From positions 868,001 to 932,000 of the forward strand of contig CM065881.1 in assembly GCA_033439255.1 (NCBI GenBank): a stretch of 64,000 nucleotides of DNA. The letters are read 5' to 3'. The DNA is from Hericium rajendrae (taxonomy: Eukaryota; Basidiomycota; Agaricomycetes; Russulales; Hericiaceae). The position numbers and the translations under genes are program-made. Positions 36,963-47,690 of this stretch are shown here, piece after piece. The notes beneath the pieces are model-generated. The model was given only the letters and a program-made list of their open reading frames with translations. It was not told where the DNA came from and did no database searches. Each line of letters opens with the position of its first letter. Position 1 is the first letter of the stretch.

Positions 36963-37123
36963 CTAATCGTCCCAGCTCGCGAGCACGGACGGAGCTTCAG
37001 GGAAAGCGACGAGGTCGCTGCACACGGGCGAAATAGGGATTTCGCGGCCACCCCCGCACATGCGCGGAAAACGGGCGGCCCGAAGAGAAAAATAGCATTA
37101 TCGTGCCTCTGCGAAGCGATCCC
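36963..37123 (-). repeat. Split direct repeat B2 (outer)
   Basis: 161 bp, matching 37516-37676. Its outer edge (ctaatcg) defines the left boundary of the element on the plus strand. A 58 bp spacer separates it from the adjacent A2 copy. Confidence 0.88.
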
Positions 37124-37181
37124 CTACGATAATACATGAGAGAACTGATAAAACTGCAGTAAAACGGGAGGGTGGGAGAGG

Positions 37182-37515
37182 TGCTCAAAAAATGTCGTGC
37201 ACTGAAGATGCGCGACGGTCGTGAGCCGGAGGTCTACGAAGGAGAGCATTAGCGTACCTGAAGATGCGCGACGGTCGTAAGCAGGAGGTGAGGACTCCTG
37301 ACCGAACACCGCCGCACTCTTCAGGCTGACTGAGGCGGAAGCGCATGGACTAGGCCGTGGACGGAAGTAAAAGACGTACCGGCGAAGAGGCTCGACGCGG
37401 CGCGGACGCACGCGGAGACTGCTCGCATGGGAGCTGCTCACGGAGAGCGACGAAACTCAAGCAATCCGGGCGATCAGAACGATTAGCCCAAATTAAAGTA
37501 TATCTTTAATCACGA
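37182..37515 (-). repeat. Split direct repeat A2 (inner)
   Basis: 334 bp, matching the far-end copy at 41972-42305. It abuts B1 at 37515/37516, the junction typical of DIRS-order elements. Confidence 0.88.
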
Positions 37516-37676
37516 CTAATCGTCCCAGCTCGCGAGCACGGACGGAGCTTCAGGGAAAGCGACGAGGTCGCTGCACACGGGCGAAATAGGGATTTCGCGG
37601 CCACCCCCGCACATGCGCGGAAAACGGGCGGCCCGAAGAGAAAAATAGCATTATCGTGCCTCTGCGAAGCGATCCC
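37516..37676 (-). repeat. Split direct repeat B1 (inner)
   Basis: 161 bp, matching 36963-37123, and lying directly next to A2. Confidence 0.88.
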
Positions 37677-37810
37677 TATAGCTATGTGAGGAAGCAAAGT
37701 GGTGCGATAAGGTAGGGGGGAGTAAAGTAGAAAGGATACAGGATGGATAAGAGGGAAAAAATAAAAAAAAACATACGAGAAACCGCACAATATTGTAGAT
37801 GTTGTTTTTC

Positions 37811-38800
37811 TTAATTAGGGTCTGCGGTATGGAAGAGCAAAGCTGTGAGAATAACGGGGTTTTTTCGAATGTAAAGTTGAAACGTATCAGAAGACCAACG
37901 GCCGAGTAACTGAATATAATCAAGAGGAATACCGTCTTCCGCGAGGGCAGTCGCACCACCCGCGCGAAGGGAGTGCCCGCTGATATCTGCCGGGAAGTGT
38001 GCGCGCAAACGGCGCATGAACCAGGAGCGCGTGGGCACGAGGCCCGAAGCATGGGTCCAAAGTTGCGGCAGCAGCGGGAAGAGGCGGTCACGAGCAGCCA
38101 GGTAACGCCGGAAGGGGCGTACTGGGTCGGACGGTGCATCGCAGCCAGCGATGACGACTTCGTGCCCTGAATATGAGTGGTCGGTTTTTGATGTGGGCAA
38201 GGAGAAACTGAAGCCGTTGGGCATGGATCGAACGGTGGCGCGCGGTGTAACACGTTGCCAGTCTTGTAGAGCCGTGTGGTCGGGCCACACTAACTCGCCG
38301 AGGCGTAGGAGCCCGTGGAAAGCAGTGGATAGCACAGCCACGAAGAGGAGGTCATCGAACGTGTCTGAAAGGGCGTAGGACGTGAGAACGTCGGCCAGTT
38401 GCGACCGCAGCAGGGGGCGTTTGCGCGCAGGCTCGGTTGCGTGAATTTTGTGGCAGCCACGCAAGGTGCGCGTGACCAGTTGGGAACGGCGCGCGTTGCG
38501 AACGTTGGGAAAAAACGGTTCGAGTTGGTGGCAGATGCCTGACAAATAATTGGCGACGGAGGACGGGCGAATGTGCGAAGCAGTGTAAACCACATAGAAA
38601 GAGAGGGTGTCTTCGGTAGGTTCGACTGGGAGTTCGTGGGTCCTGCAGAAGGTGAGGTAGGACTGCAGGGCGGAGGAGTATGCGAGGAGGGAAGAGTTAC
38701 GAAGTGCATACCCGAGCGCGATAGCACGCTCGCGCAGGAGGCGCTCATGTGACCAGCGTTCCCTGACGGGTTGTCTGGTCGAGCGCTGAGGAAAATTCAT
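37811..38800 (-). CDS. Tyrosine recombinase of the DIRS-like element
   Basis: A 329-residue frame with the catalytic layout of phage-type tyrosine recombinases: an Arg in GLLRLGELVW, the HSLRAGGATAL box, GRWSSDT and the final Tyr in FQLYIR. It would insert a circular DNA intermediate without a target duplication. It overlaps the upstream reverse transcriptase frame by four bases, a compact arrangement usual in this order. Confidence 0.9.
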   Translation of the reverse strand: MNFPQRSTRQPVRERWSHERLLRERAIALGYALRNSSLLAYSSALQSYLTFCRTHELPVEPTEDTLSFYVVYTASHIRPSSVANYLSGICHQLEPFFPNVRNARRSQLVTRTLRGCHKIHATEPARKRPLLRSQLADVLTSYALSDTFDDLLFVAVLSTAFHGLLRLGELVWPDHTALQDWQRVTPRATVRSMPNGFSFSLPTSKTDHSYSGHEVVIAGCDAPSDPVRPFRRYLAARDRLFPLLPQLWTHASGLVPTRSWFMRRLRAHFPADISGHSLRAGGATALAEDGIPLDYIQLLGRWSSDTFQLYIRKNPVILTALLFHTADPN

Positions 38801-40640
38801 AACTGGGAGGCCCCCATCGCATCCCGAGGGGGTGTAAAGGTTGAGATGCGCAAGCCCGGGTGAAGAGTGGACGCGCGCGGTGTTTGGAAACGAGACAAGG
38901 CGTCAGCGACGCCGTTGTCGACGCCGGCAAGGTGCACGACGCGGAGATCAATGTCGGTGGCGATGAGACGGTCGACCACGAATTTGAGCAGTGAGTTGTA
39001 GTGAGGTTGAGCATGTAGGGTATTGAACATGTCGACGGTGTTAGTGTTGTCGCAGTAGATAAGAAGGCGACGGGGCCGCGTGGTCATAACGTGTGAGGCC
39101 CAGTCGATGGCTGCGACAACGGCGAGTGCTTCCCAGTAGAAGATGGTGTCGGTCACGTCGGGCAGGCGGGAATGGAAGCCTGTCGATCGTGCAGGTGACC
39201 AGAATGCCATACCTTCGAAGGAAGCGTCAGTGTACAAGGTGAGATCCGCATCGCTGGCAAGCCAGGCGAGGGACTGAAACACGAAAACGCCCGACGCGCG
39301 CTCGATATGGTCGGCCAACCATGCGAGCTCGTTGCAAAGGCCGACCGAAATTTCAACCAAGGCATTGCCTCTGCTCTTCCCTCGCATCTTTCCATACATC
39401 TGAGAGAGTCCCGGTCGAAGCAAGGGAAAGACATTGAATGACCACTGGATCCAGCCTGCTAGGGCTTGGAATTGGCGAAGAGTGCGCCGGTGGCGGGACG
39501 AGGAGATCGCGATGAAATCGCGGATCGCGCTGACCAAGGCAGCACGCTTCTCCGCCGAGAGCGTGATGCGCAGAAGGTTCGGATCGACCTCAAATCCAAT
39601 GATGTCCAGAGGTGAGCCCCAAATTTGCTTCGGACGTTGATGGGGAATGCCAAGAACGTCCCAAAGTCGGAGCAGACGCGCCTGTTTAGAGGGCAGCCAG
39701 CAGCCATATGGGACGTACCACGAGACTTGGTCGGCAAATTCCCAGGAGAATGTGTCATCAGAATAAGCCAACAGATCGTTGATGAGCCAAATATAAACCG
39801 CGATCCAAAGGACCAGGCTCATAAAGGAGCACCAAATATTCCCGGAGCGACATCCACCAAAGACGTTGCACCGGTCGACCATGCGGCAATTCTCGATTGA
39901 GACGACTTGGTATCGCTGCCACAGCGGATGCATGGGCATCTGCCTGTAAGCTTCGGCGACATCAGATTTGAAAAGAACGAGTTTCCTATTGGGATGCTCG
40001 GCGTGAACACGCAACAGAACTCGGCCAAGGTCTTGGACATTGTCGAGTTGGACCTTCTCGTCAAAGCTGGGCTTCGGGATCATGGAATTCAACGAGAATT
40101 TACCAGCACTGTGGTCGGTGATCAAGCGGAGTTTGTCCGAATTCGGCTTGGGCACAACACCGATTGGCATGCTGTACATGCCTGGGTAGAGTTCTTCAGC
40201 TTCCCAGGCGGCCGAAAAACGGCCGACATCTATCTCCTTTTGACATTGTTCATCGACGAACTTGCGGTGAGCATCTGACGCAAGTTTCCGATGTGAATTA
40301 TCCAAGGTCCGAGGATAACCAGGTCTATGAGTGATAGCCGACGGCCAGAAGCCGTCGCGCAGACCACTGCAGACCGAGTTAACGAAAGGAGTGTTGGGAT
40401 GGTCGATTAGATAATTTTCACATGTTTTTGTTTTTATATTGCACGGAATAGCGAACAAATCGGGATGATCATTGAATAATTGTATAGCGAGTTCATCTTC
40501 GATTTCGTTTTTCGGTGGAGACGGTAGCGGGGGCGCAGTCAAGGACCAATCTGCGGCAGGCGTATATGATAATGTGTCATCGAGTGTCCAAATCATTCGA
40601 CGACGGTGCCGCGGGCTGAAAGCATCCAGATCAAGCACGT
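38797..40640 (-). CDS. Reverse transcriptase-RNase H of the DIRS-like element
   Basis: The open frame is longer to the right but only about this part carries homology. It shows SMPIGVVPKPNSDKLRLITD, LFKSDVAEAYRQMPMHP and the polymerase active site LAYSDDTF. The RNase H domain follows, with LTLYTDASFEGMAFWSP, YWEALAVVAAIDWA, YCDNTNT and HLAGVDNGVADALSR. The left end of this annotated region is the frame's own stop; its true start is uncertain. Confidence 0.85.
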
Positions 40641-41929
40641 CCGGTGCATGCGCCAGCGGTATGGCCGGCAGACATGCACTTCGCGCAGCAATGGAGGTAG
40701 TTGCAATCTTTGCCGCTGTTGGGACATTTACCGTCGTTCCACCGGTGGCAAGCGTCGCACTTTCGTGGCTTGCCAGAAGAGCGAGTTCCGCTTGATTGCG
40801 GCGCGCCGTGACCCAATCGAGCGCCGATGGTGATGTAGTGCGTTTGGAGGTCGAGGAATGCGAGGACATCTGTGAGGAGTACGTTGCGGCGGGACGAGGC
40901 GCGCAGCCTGACACCTTTGTCGTAGCTGAGGACGGGGTCTGGCATTGATGGCCCGAGGACGGTGAACAGCTGGGAGATGTGAGATCGGTACCCATCGAGC
41001 TCGGACGCACGGTGTCTGAAGACGAAGGTAATGGCGGCAGAGGCCTGTTCCCAAGCGGCAAGCCAGTCTCCATGCGTCTTAATTGTCTTGGACGGGACGA
41101 CATCATCGAGGGCGATCGAGAGCCGGCCAAACTTCTCTTTGTGCTTGGTCTCGAGCGCGACGCTGAACATTGATGTGTGGACAGCGTCAAGGTTGATGGC
41201 CTTGCCGGCGATGATATTCGTCCATTCCGCATCGGGGAATTGTGGACAATCGCGCCGATTGGTGAAGTAGGTCTTCCAGCGGCGCGGTTCGTCGGCGAAA
41301 ACCAAGATAAGTCGTCTCGTACGCTCGAGTGTCTCTGGCAGGAGCGCGGTGGAGTCTTCCCCTTCGTCGAACCAGGGAAGCTCCGAGAAGTCGAGCGGCC
41401 TCTTGCGGGAGGTTCGCTCGTCATCGTCACTGTCATCGAAGGACGCTGCGCGGCGGCGCTTTGTCCCGATAAACGCGCGACTATCGCGCTCCGGCGTCGG
41501 CGACTCAACCTGGGTCGGTTGGGTCGGTGTTGCCTCTTCTCCAGCTCCGCCGGCGCTGGCTCCCCCGTTGATGCCTGCGCCTGCGGCTCCGCGCTCGTGT
41601 GCGGATCTCTGCGATCGCTCCCAGCTCTCGAGCATCCCAAAGTATGCCCGGCTGGCTTGGAGGACTGTCTCTTTCGGCATGCCCGCGACGCCCCTGAGTG
41701 CGTCGAGGATTTCGTAGCTCGCCTCGACTCGACTGAGAGTTCCGGTACGAAAGTTGTCGACCGCGTCGGTGCATGATTTGACTGTGGCTGCATCAAATGA
41801 GGGCGGAGTGGTAGAAGGAGATCCTGGGACTGGCACGGCAGGAACGAGGGAAGGTCGTTCCCCAGCTTGCGTGGATGGCCCCTGAATGACCGAGATTCCT
41901 GGCCCATTGATAACGGCATGTGCGGACAT
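40631..41929 (-). CDS. Gag-like zinc-knuckle protein of the DIRS-like element
   Basis: A 432-residue frame lies first in the element. It has a Pro/Ser-rich N-terminal half, an acidic-basic linker and a helical centre. A C-terminal cysteine cluster follows (CDACHRWNDGKCPNSGKDC, then CCAKCMSAGHTAGAC) that resembles nucleic-acid-binding knuckles. It probably packages the element RNA. Confidence 0.75.
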   Translation of the reverse strand: MSAHAVINGPGISVIQGPSTQAGERPSLVPAVPVPGSPSTTPPSFDAATVKSCTDAVDNFRTGTLSRVEASYEILDALRGVAGMPKETVLQASRAYFGMLESWERSQRSAHERGAAGAGINGGASAGGAGEEATPTQPTQVESPTPERDSRAFIGTKRRRAASFDDSDDDERTSRKRPLDFSELPWFDEGEDSTALLPETLERTRRLILVFADEPRRWKTYFTNRRDCPQFPDAEWTNIIAGKAINLDAVHTSMFSVALETKHKEKFGRLSIALDDVVPSKTIKTHGDWLAAWEQASAAITFVFRHRASELDGYRSHISQLFTVLGPSMPDPVLSYDKGVRLRASSRRNVLLTDVLAFLDLQTHYITIGARLGHGAPQSSGTRSSGKPRKCDACHRWNDGKCPNSGKDCNYLHCCAKCMSAGHTAGACTGRA

Positions 41930-41971
41930 TGGAGAGTTAGAGGACTCGACGGAAATCGAAGATTTCGATAA

Positions 41972-42305
41972 TGCTCAAAAAATGTCGTGCACTGAAGATG
42001 CGCGACGGTCGTGAGCCGGAGGTCTACGAAGGAGAGCATTAGCGTACCTGAAGATGCGCGACGGTCGTAAGCAGGAGGTGAGGACTCCTGACCGAACACC
42101 GCCGCACTCTTCAGGCTGACTGAGGCGGAAGCGCATGGACTAGGCCGTGGACGGAAGTAAAAGACGTACCGGCGAAGAGGCTCGACGCGGCGCGGACGCA
42201 CGCGGAGACTGCTCGCATGGGAGCTGCTCACGGAGAGCGACGAAACTCAAGCAATCCGGGCGATCAGAACGATTAGCCCAAATTAAAGTATATCTTTAAT
42301 CACGA
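41972..42305 (-). repeat. Split direct repeat A1 (outer)
   Basis: 334 bp, identical by eye to 37182-37515. Its right edge (cacga) defines the element boundary at 42305. Confidence 0.88.
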
Positions 42306-43027
42306 ATAAATGCACACAGGGGGACGCTGAGGGACGCGACGATGGAGTTGTTCTCCTCAGTCCTGGCTTGCGGGGTGATGTCGACCGGTACTGTCAACGT
42401 TGGAGCCGCTGTTAGCCCTCAATCTCTCGCTGCCCTCGACCACCAGTCACTTTAGCGACCCACCTTACAGGGCTGCAGAGACCGATCAGTCTTTTCAGCC
42501 ATACATGTCGCCAGCGCTCGTCCGCATCGCCCGCAAATTCGCAAACACCGCTTTTCAAGCTCTCACCGGCGCTTCCGCAGATCTATGGTGCGCCTGGCTG
42601 ATCTCATCGTAGGCTCTCCATCATTTCACCCTATCAAAGGATTAACTTATGGCCTTGATAGCGATCATCGCCTCCACTGGACCCTTACCGCTGAACGACC
42701 CCAGGCGTCGCGGACACGCCTTCGGGACTGTATGTCCTGATGTCTTGTGACTCTTGTCCTATCTTGCCGCCGTGCGCATCCAGTTTTATCCCCATCAAAG
42801 CAGCAAGGCAGTCTTGTCCTATTCAATGACCCCATGCATCCAGAGTGCAAATGCCTAACAAAGCGCGTAGATCACCTTGATGGCCAGACGCTGGTGCTCG
42901 CAGATGCTCCGGGAACGGGAGGACGTCCATTAGAGGCAGCTCGGCTAAGTGGGATCGCTTCCTTCAAATCGAATTTCAATTACATATCGGGGGACGCTGA
43001 AGACGCCGCCACAGACCCTGAGCTACG
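42306..43027. other. Intergenic region between the DIRS-like element and the 7TM array
   Basis: No gene recognised. It does not match the spacers that precede units 2 and 3, so the left edge of the array has diverged or been replaced here. Confidence 0.5.
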
Positions 43028-43125
43028 CGGGCGTACAAAATCGCCGTCGAAAAGATGCTTTTGATGACTTTTTGGCCCTCGTCTTGTCGTCTCCCGAGTC
43101 CCTAACTGTCCGTCGTAGCGTGACC

Positions 43126-44753
43126 ATGTGTGGCGAAACGCAGTACAAGGTACGTGGCTCCCAGTTCTACGTCGATCCGCTATACAAACGCAGCCGCGAC
43201 TTTGTCTGGGTAGATAGGCATCAGCGCAGTATGGGTGAGCGCATACTATGCCATTCTCCATGATTGTGGACTCACCGACCACAAATTTGCCCAACCGTCC
43301 AGATCCAGGCCCTTCTCTATGGTGTGCACCACACTCACTAATTACCCCGCATTCGCTTACGTTCCGCGCGCACAGGCCTGTACATGGTGCTTTTCTCCGC
43401 GTCGATCTACATCCTCGTTTGGCACCGCCCGAACAAGCGCAACCTGATCATCTCCGTCGCGCTCTTCGTGTTCACGACTGTCGATGTCTTCCTCGACTAC
43501 AGCCTCACCATCCTCTCGCCGAACATCATCAGCACGAGCTTCCTCGAGGGCGGCGCGTACGCGCCATGCCCCGGTGCGGACCTCGCTGCGCGGGCGAAAG
43601 AGGGTATCACTTACGACTTGCTCAATCTGATTTCGGACGGGACGTATACGATAAACTTGTAGGGATCCAAATACATTCCGGCGCGTGCTTGCTAATGATG
43701 ACATCTCTGCTCCGCAGCGTTCTAGCAGACGGCCTGCTGGTCAGCCCCTCTCCCTGTTCGTCGAGTCTCGCTCAACGCAATGTATCCCGCAGATCTCGCG
43801 CTGCGTCACGATCTGGAGCACGACGCGCTGGATCGTCATCCCTCTCGGCCTCCTGCTCGCAGGCACAACAGGTACGCGCGCCCGCCCTCACCCGCTCCCC
43901 GCTGCTGACACACGAATCATTGCATCGCAGCGTGCAACCTTGCGAGCATATACTACGACAGCGTCATCTACCTCGCGGATCTGAACCCGAACGCGTCGCA
44001 GAGCGAGGTGCTGCACAGCGTCGCGCTTGACAGCCGCTTCCTCGAGGTCGGCGACATATTGTCGCTTGCGACGAACGTCATCACGACGTCGCTCATCGGT
44101 ATGCCTCCCGCACGCGTCCTCGCGGTGCGATGCTCACGCGTGCTTGCAGTGTTCAAAATATGGCGCATGACGCGCGAGATCGAGCGCGCGATGGGGCGCA
44201 AAGCCGGTGTACGGTACCGCGCTGCGATGGCGATGCTGTACGTCCGCGCCGTCACCCACTGTCTTCCGGCCCACTGACTGCGTCCAGCATCGAATCCGGC
44301 GCGCTGTTCTCCGCCTCGCTGGTAACATCGCTTGCCTCCGCGTATGCCTCCGTCAACTTCGTATGTCCCATGTGTCTCATCGTGACGATAGGAGCTCATA
44401 CCCATTCCTTAGGACATCGCCGAAGTCTTCGTGGCAATGCTCATGGTACGCCCGCCCGCCCATACGAATGAGGGCACCGTACTGACGTAGTGACCCAGGG
44501 CATCGCACCGACGCTGATAATCGTGCGCGTCGGGCTCGGCAAGGGCTTCGAGAGCGTGCAGGAGAGCGCGCGCGACAGCAGCGCGGGCTACTCAAGCACG
44601 CCGGGCGCGCGCGAGCAGGAGCTGTCGCGTATCCAGTTCCGGGCGGTGCTCTCGTCGGCGTCTGATGAGGGCGAGCGGGAGGACAAGGTGCGCGGGGATG
44701 TTGTTGAGGAAAAGCGTGTGGTGGATCCGGTGGAGGTGGTGGAGGCGGATTAG
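43126..44753 (+). CDS. Seven-transmembrane protein C1, 354 aa
   Basis: Eleven exons: 43126-43149, 43214-43234, 43303-43321, 43376-43658, 43718-43739, 43793-43871, 43931-44098, 44150-44237, 44288-44360, 44413-44445 and 44499-44753. Together they give 1065 nt in one frame. Five exons are under 35 nt. The protein starts MCGETQYKIGISAVW. Predicted helices include LYMVLFSASIYILVW (TM1), NLIISVALFVFTTVDVF (TM2), RWIVIPLGLLLAGTT (TM4), SLATNVITTSLIVFKIW (TM5), GALFSASLVTSLASAYASV (TM6) and AEVFVAMLMGIAPTLIIVRV (TM7). The cytosolic tail is acidic and ends EVVEAD. The loop RMTREIERAMGRKAGVRYR is basic, suggesting a cytosolic face. No G-protein or fungal pheromone-receptor signature was seen; the ligand and role are unknown. 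Confidence 0.85.
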
Positions 44754-44799
44754 GATCTAGATGTGTGGGCGCGAGAGATGGTGCCGTGGTTTTTGGGCT

Positions 44800-45010
44800 A
44801 TGTCGTGTGTATAATTGCTTTCGCCTTTGCGTAAGTCGCTGTCGTTAATAGTTTAGATGCAGCATGTTTTTCGTACCTTGTACAGTATATCCTGCAAAGT
44901 GATGTGCGCACCAATGTACAAGACTTTTATTACAGAACATTGCTGGCGGAACGAAGGCTCGAACCGGTATCTTTTTCTTGCGTGGGATACAAAACGTCTA
45001 AGTCTATATG
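44800..45010. repeat. Conserved downstream block of the array, unit 1
   Basis: It closely resembles 49525-49745 and 53325-53525, sharing gtaccttgta and atgtacaaga-like stretches. It follows the 7TM stop and probably includes the shared 3' UTR and polyadenylation region. Confidence 0.65.
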
Positions 45011-45343
45011 GTAAAGTAAAGGTGTCCAACACCAACCGCGGGAATAGAAACACGTACACCATGCAGAACGACCAAAGTCCAAATAAGTTATGCAGCAGTT
45101 CACGAAAAAAAAAAAAAAAAGCAGATACAGTCATGCGCGCGTCCGCTTGCGCCGTGCGAGGGGCGGGCACGAGTCCGACAGAATGTCAGCGGGTATAAGC
45201 CCCGACGTCGACAAGACACACGGCATCGCCTGCCGCCGCCCATCCCCATTCTCCTGCGCGCGGCGCTTTGCGGGCCGCTCCGCCTCATCATCCCTAGATA
45301 TCACAAAAATCAGCACACGCCCGCACAGACCACACAAACCCAC

Positions 45344-45906
45344 TTACCCGAGCACATCGCACTTGCGCTTCAGCGCCTCGTACTCCTTGCATACCGCGTC
45401 CTTTTCCGCGCGCACCGCACACGCGTAGGCGTGCATGCGCGCCGCAGCTGCGAGCTGCGCGTCCGCGAAGAGGCGCCAGCGCGCGACGGCCTGGCGCAGG
45501 AGCGCGTTTTCTGTCTCGAGGCGCGCGGCGCGGTCTGGCGTGCTTTCTACAGTGGCGGGGGCAGTGTAAGGCGTGGGAGGGTCGACGAAGAGGCGGCGCA
45601 GGGGCGGATGGACGTAGGGCTGCAGGTGAGCGGGGACGACGGCGGGGTCGGGGGCGGCTGTGGAGCGAGGGTAAGTTTCATCGGCAGGGAGGGATGGAAG
45701 GGGCGTACTGAGGGGGAGGGCGGCGCGGCAGGTGGGGCATGCGGGGGTAAGCTGGATGGCGTGCACTAGACAGGCGCGGCAGAAGACGTGGCCTGCAGGG
45801 TCATGTCAGTGGCTGCTGAGAGAGGCGGGAGTGGAGTGAGAAGCGTACCGCAGGGAAGGGCAATTGGAGAGGAGAGGGTGTCAAGGCAGATGGGGCAGGT
45901 GCACAT
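45344..45906 (-). CDS. C3HC4 RING-finger protein, 168 aa (extra copy in unit 1)
   Basis: Complement of 45344-45792 and 45849-45906 (507 nt). The RING lies at the N-terminus: MCTCPICLDTLSSPIALPCG, then HVFCRACLVHAIQL and CPTCRAALP. All eight zinc ligands are present. After a linker with LQPYVHPPLRRLFVD, the C-terminus is an Ala-rich helix likely to form a coiled coil (LETENALLRQAVARWRLFAD). Such small RING proteins usually act as ubiquitin E3 ligases. It is convergent with the 7TM gene C1 and related in layout to the RING gene at 54289. Confidence 0.85.
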
Positions 45907-46309
45907 CGCGGTGATGGTGCGAGTGGGAGTGGGAGCGGATGGGTACGGAAGGATGGGAGCTGCTCGAGACGGAAGGATGGGCTAATATACCCCCGCCGCA
46001 AGGAAGGCGGTTGCGACATCTGCTATGTAAGGGCCTGCGGGCAGCTGTGTCGAAGTCAGCAATGGCGAGTAAAGCGTCGAGGAGCACGGCAAGAGCAGGA
46101 ACGAGTGCAGCTAACGCCTATACACGCAACCGGGCCGGGTGGGATCGCATCGAGTCGGAAGATTGCAGTTACTGCTCGTGCGGCTCGCAAATACCTAATA
46201 CCTATGCCCAACCGGGGCCAAGACGAGCCCGAGCTGCTCATGGTCATCTTTTCTATGGCTCCTCGACGCCCACGAAAATATTGTAGGACGTGACTCGAGA
46301 CCGAGCAAG

Positions 46310-47000
46310 CCTTGTTGTGTGCGTCTGCAGCAAGGCGTCGTGTCACGCAGGATGACAAGACTCGTAAGATCGGCTGTTCGGGATCCCGGGAACTGTACAC
46401 GGCAATTGCACTGCCACGATCTGTCTTTGACTTCGAAGTTCCTCCGCACGGGAGCATCTTGCTGAGCAACGCCAGCTGTCTCGGAGGACTGCATCGAGCA
46501 CAGCTCCTCGATGACACAAGAAGACCAGGCGGTTGACAAACCACTATAATTGTAAATCACTGGAGTGGTCGGTCTTATCAATAAATCAGGTGAGAGACGG
46601 TCGAGTTCGTGTCGTCTTTCAATGAACAGTCTCATTTTGCTGAAGAACGCAGGTCGTGAGGCACCCCGGCCTTTTGCAGTGAGGCGAGGTTTTCCTTGAA
46701 CAGCCCATCGACGTATAGACACCGAACATGCCCGGTAAGTCCAAACGCTCACCGAGCAAACGCACGTAGTACCCTGGTCATGGTGCTTCTCCCGACACCT
46801 TCTCTTGTCATTCCCGCCGGTGTCCCGGAAGGATACGCCATTCTCATTTCCGTCGACCTAAATCCTTTCCGAAAGTTATGAGCCCGAACTCTCCCAAATG
46901 CTATCTGCTGCATCAGCATTCCGGATGGCATCACGATTGTGGCGCCCGCGGCACCTCTGGTTGTTGTCACACGTCCCGATGCAAGTCCGTCCCAATGCAG
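46310..47000. repeat. Conserved non-coding block of the array, unit 1
   Basis: It aligns with about 49800-50560 and 53565-54270. Shared stretches include gtctgcagca, gatcggctgttcgggat, catcttgctgagcaac and cagtctcattttgctgaaga. No frame is conserved among the three. It ends at the C-terminal part of the RING gene or remnant. Confidence 0.65.
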
Positions 47001-47049
47001 CTGTAGCGCAGATCGGCCTGCAAGCGGCACACCCCGCCGACCCCGTCCC

Positions 47050-47375
47050 GCGCTACTGCAGCGACGCCATGTCCTCCGTATACGGCATCACCATCACCAT
47101 CGCGCTCGCCCTCCCTTTCCTCTTCCCTCGTCCGCTTCCCCGCCCTCGTGCACGCCCAGCCGCCGCTTCAGCCTCACTGCGGGATTGATCAAGGCTGGCT
47201 GCGTTGGGTAAGCTGGTGCTGTGGGATGGAGGAAGGGCTGACTTGCCAGCTGGGTAGGACCGTCTGCAGATGGGCCACGCGTGGGCTGGAGGCGACAATT
47301 CTGTTTACAGTGCACGACTCGTAGGACACATGGCCGCAGGGCAGTGCGACGGGGCGCGCAAAGGCCTCGAGTCCC
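47050..47375 (-). pseudogene. RING-finger gene remnant, unit 1
   Basis: Relative to the intact copy at 54289-54929 it keeps FARPVALPCGHV near the start but lacks the first CxxC. The following ligands are partly lost (ESC kept, CPTC replaced by AHLQT) and most of the middle is deleted. The C-terminal piece, corresponding to the IPDTG region, survives near 47070-47090. It is not expected to make a RING protein. Confidence 0.7.
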
Positions 47376-47379
47376 CCAA

Positions 47380-47690
47380 TACTAATAGAAGCCAGACCAC
47401 GAACAGCTGTGTCTTCGATCCTGCATTTTTGATCCTCGGACGGATTCTCATCCCCAACGTCGTGGGAAAGACGAGAATTAGAATATTTCGATGCTGTCGC
47501 ACCTCACGAGTAGCGACAGAACGGATCCTCGTTTCTGATTCTTCTCACCCATACAAGTCAGAATCACTCCCAGAATCGATCCAGGGCATGGTCGGTCAGA
47601 GTGGACTCAGATTCTGCTCGATTCTTGACCCAACATCCTGTCACAGAATCCATCGAGAACCGCCTTCAGAACCATGCCTTGCGGTTTCCA
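47380..47690. repeat. Spacer between units 1 and 2
   Basis: About 310 bp that align with 51195-51500, sharing gtgggaaagacgagaat and cagaatcgat-like stretches. It begins where the RING remnant loses its 5' end, so it marks the duplication junction. Confidence 0.65.

Larger units (their letters stand above)
36963..42305 (-). mobile_element. DIRS-order (Ngaro/PAT-like) tyrosine-recombinase retrotransposon, 5343 bp
   Basis: The element is bounded by split direct repeats in the order A1, coding region, B1-A2, spacer, B2 when read on the minus strand. The A copies are 334 bp (41972-42305 and 37182-37515) and the B copies 161 bp (37516-37676 and 36963-37123). Both pairs look identical by eye. The coding region holds a gag-like zinc-knuckle frame, a reverse transcriptase-RNase H region and a tyrosine recombinase, with no aspartate-protease or DDE integrase. 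There is no methyltransferase, which favours Ngaro over DIRS1. Split repeats and lack of a target duplication fit insertion by a recombinase. The identical repeats suggest a young insertion. It looks whole; I noticed no breaks. Confidence 0.9.

Noticed and set aside
38797-42231. A single 1144-residue frame spanning most of the DIRS-like element
   Set aside because: Its first part lies in the terminal repeat and overlaps the gag-like frame in another reading frame; only about the last 600 residues show reverse transcriptase-RNase H homology.
36963-42305. Interpretation as an LTR retrotransposon
   Set aside because: The repeats are split and interleaved rather than a single terminal pair, there is no target duplication, and the integration enzyme is a tyrosine recombinase rather than a DDE integrase.
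44930-44990. Possible tRNA or tRNA-derived SINE on the minus strand (box B-like ggttcgagcc), also near 53480
   Set aside because: No box A, no acceptor-stem pairing and no T-stem could be found; the motif is part of the duplicated downstream block and is not kept in unit 2.
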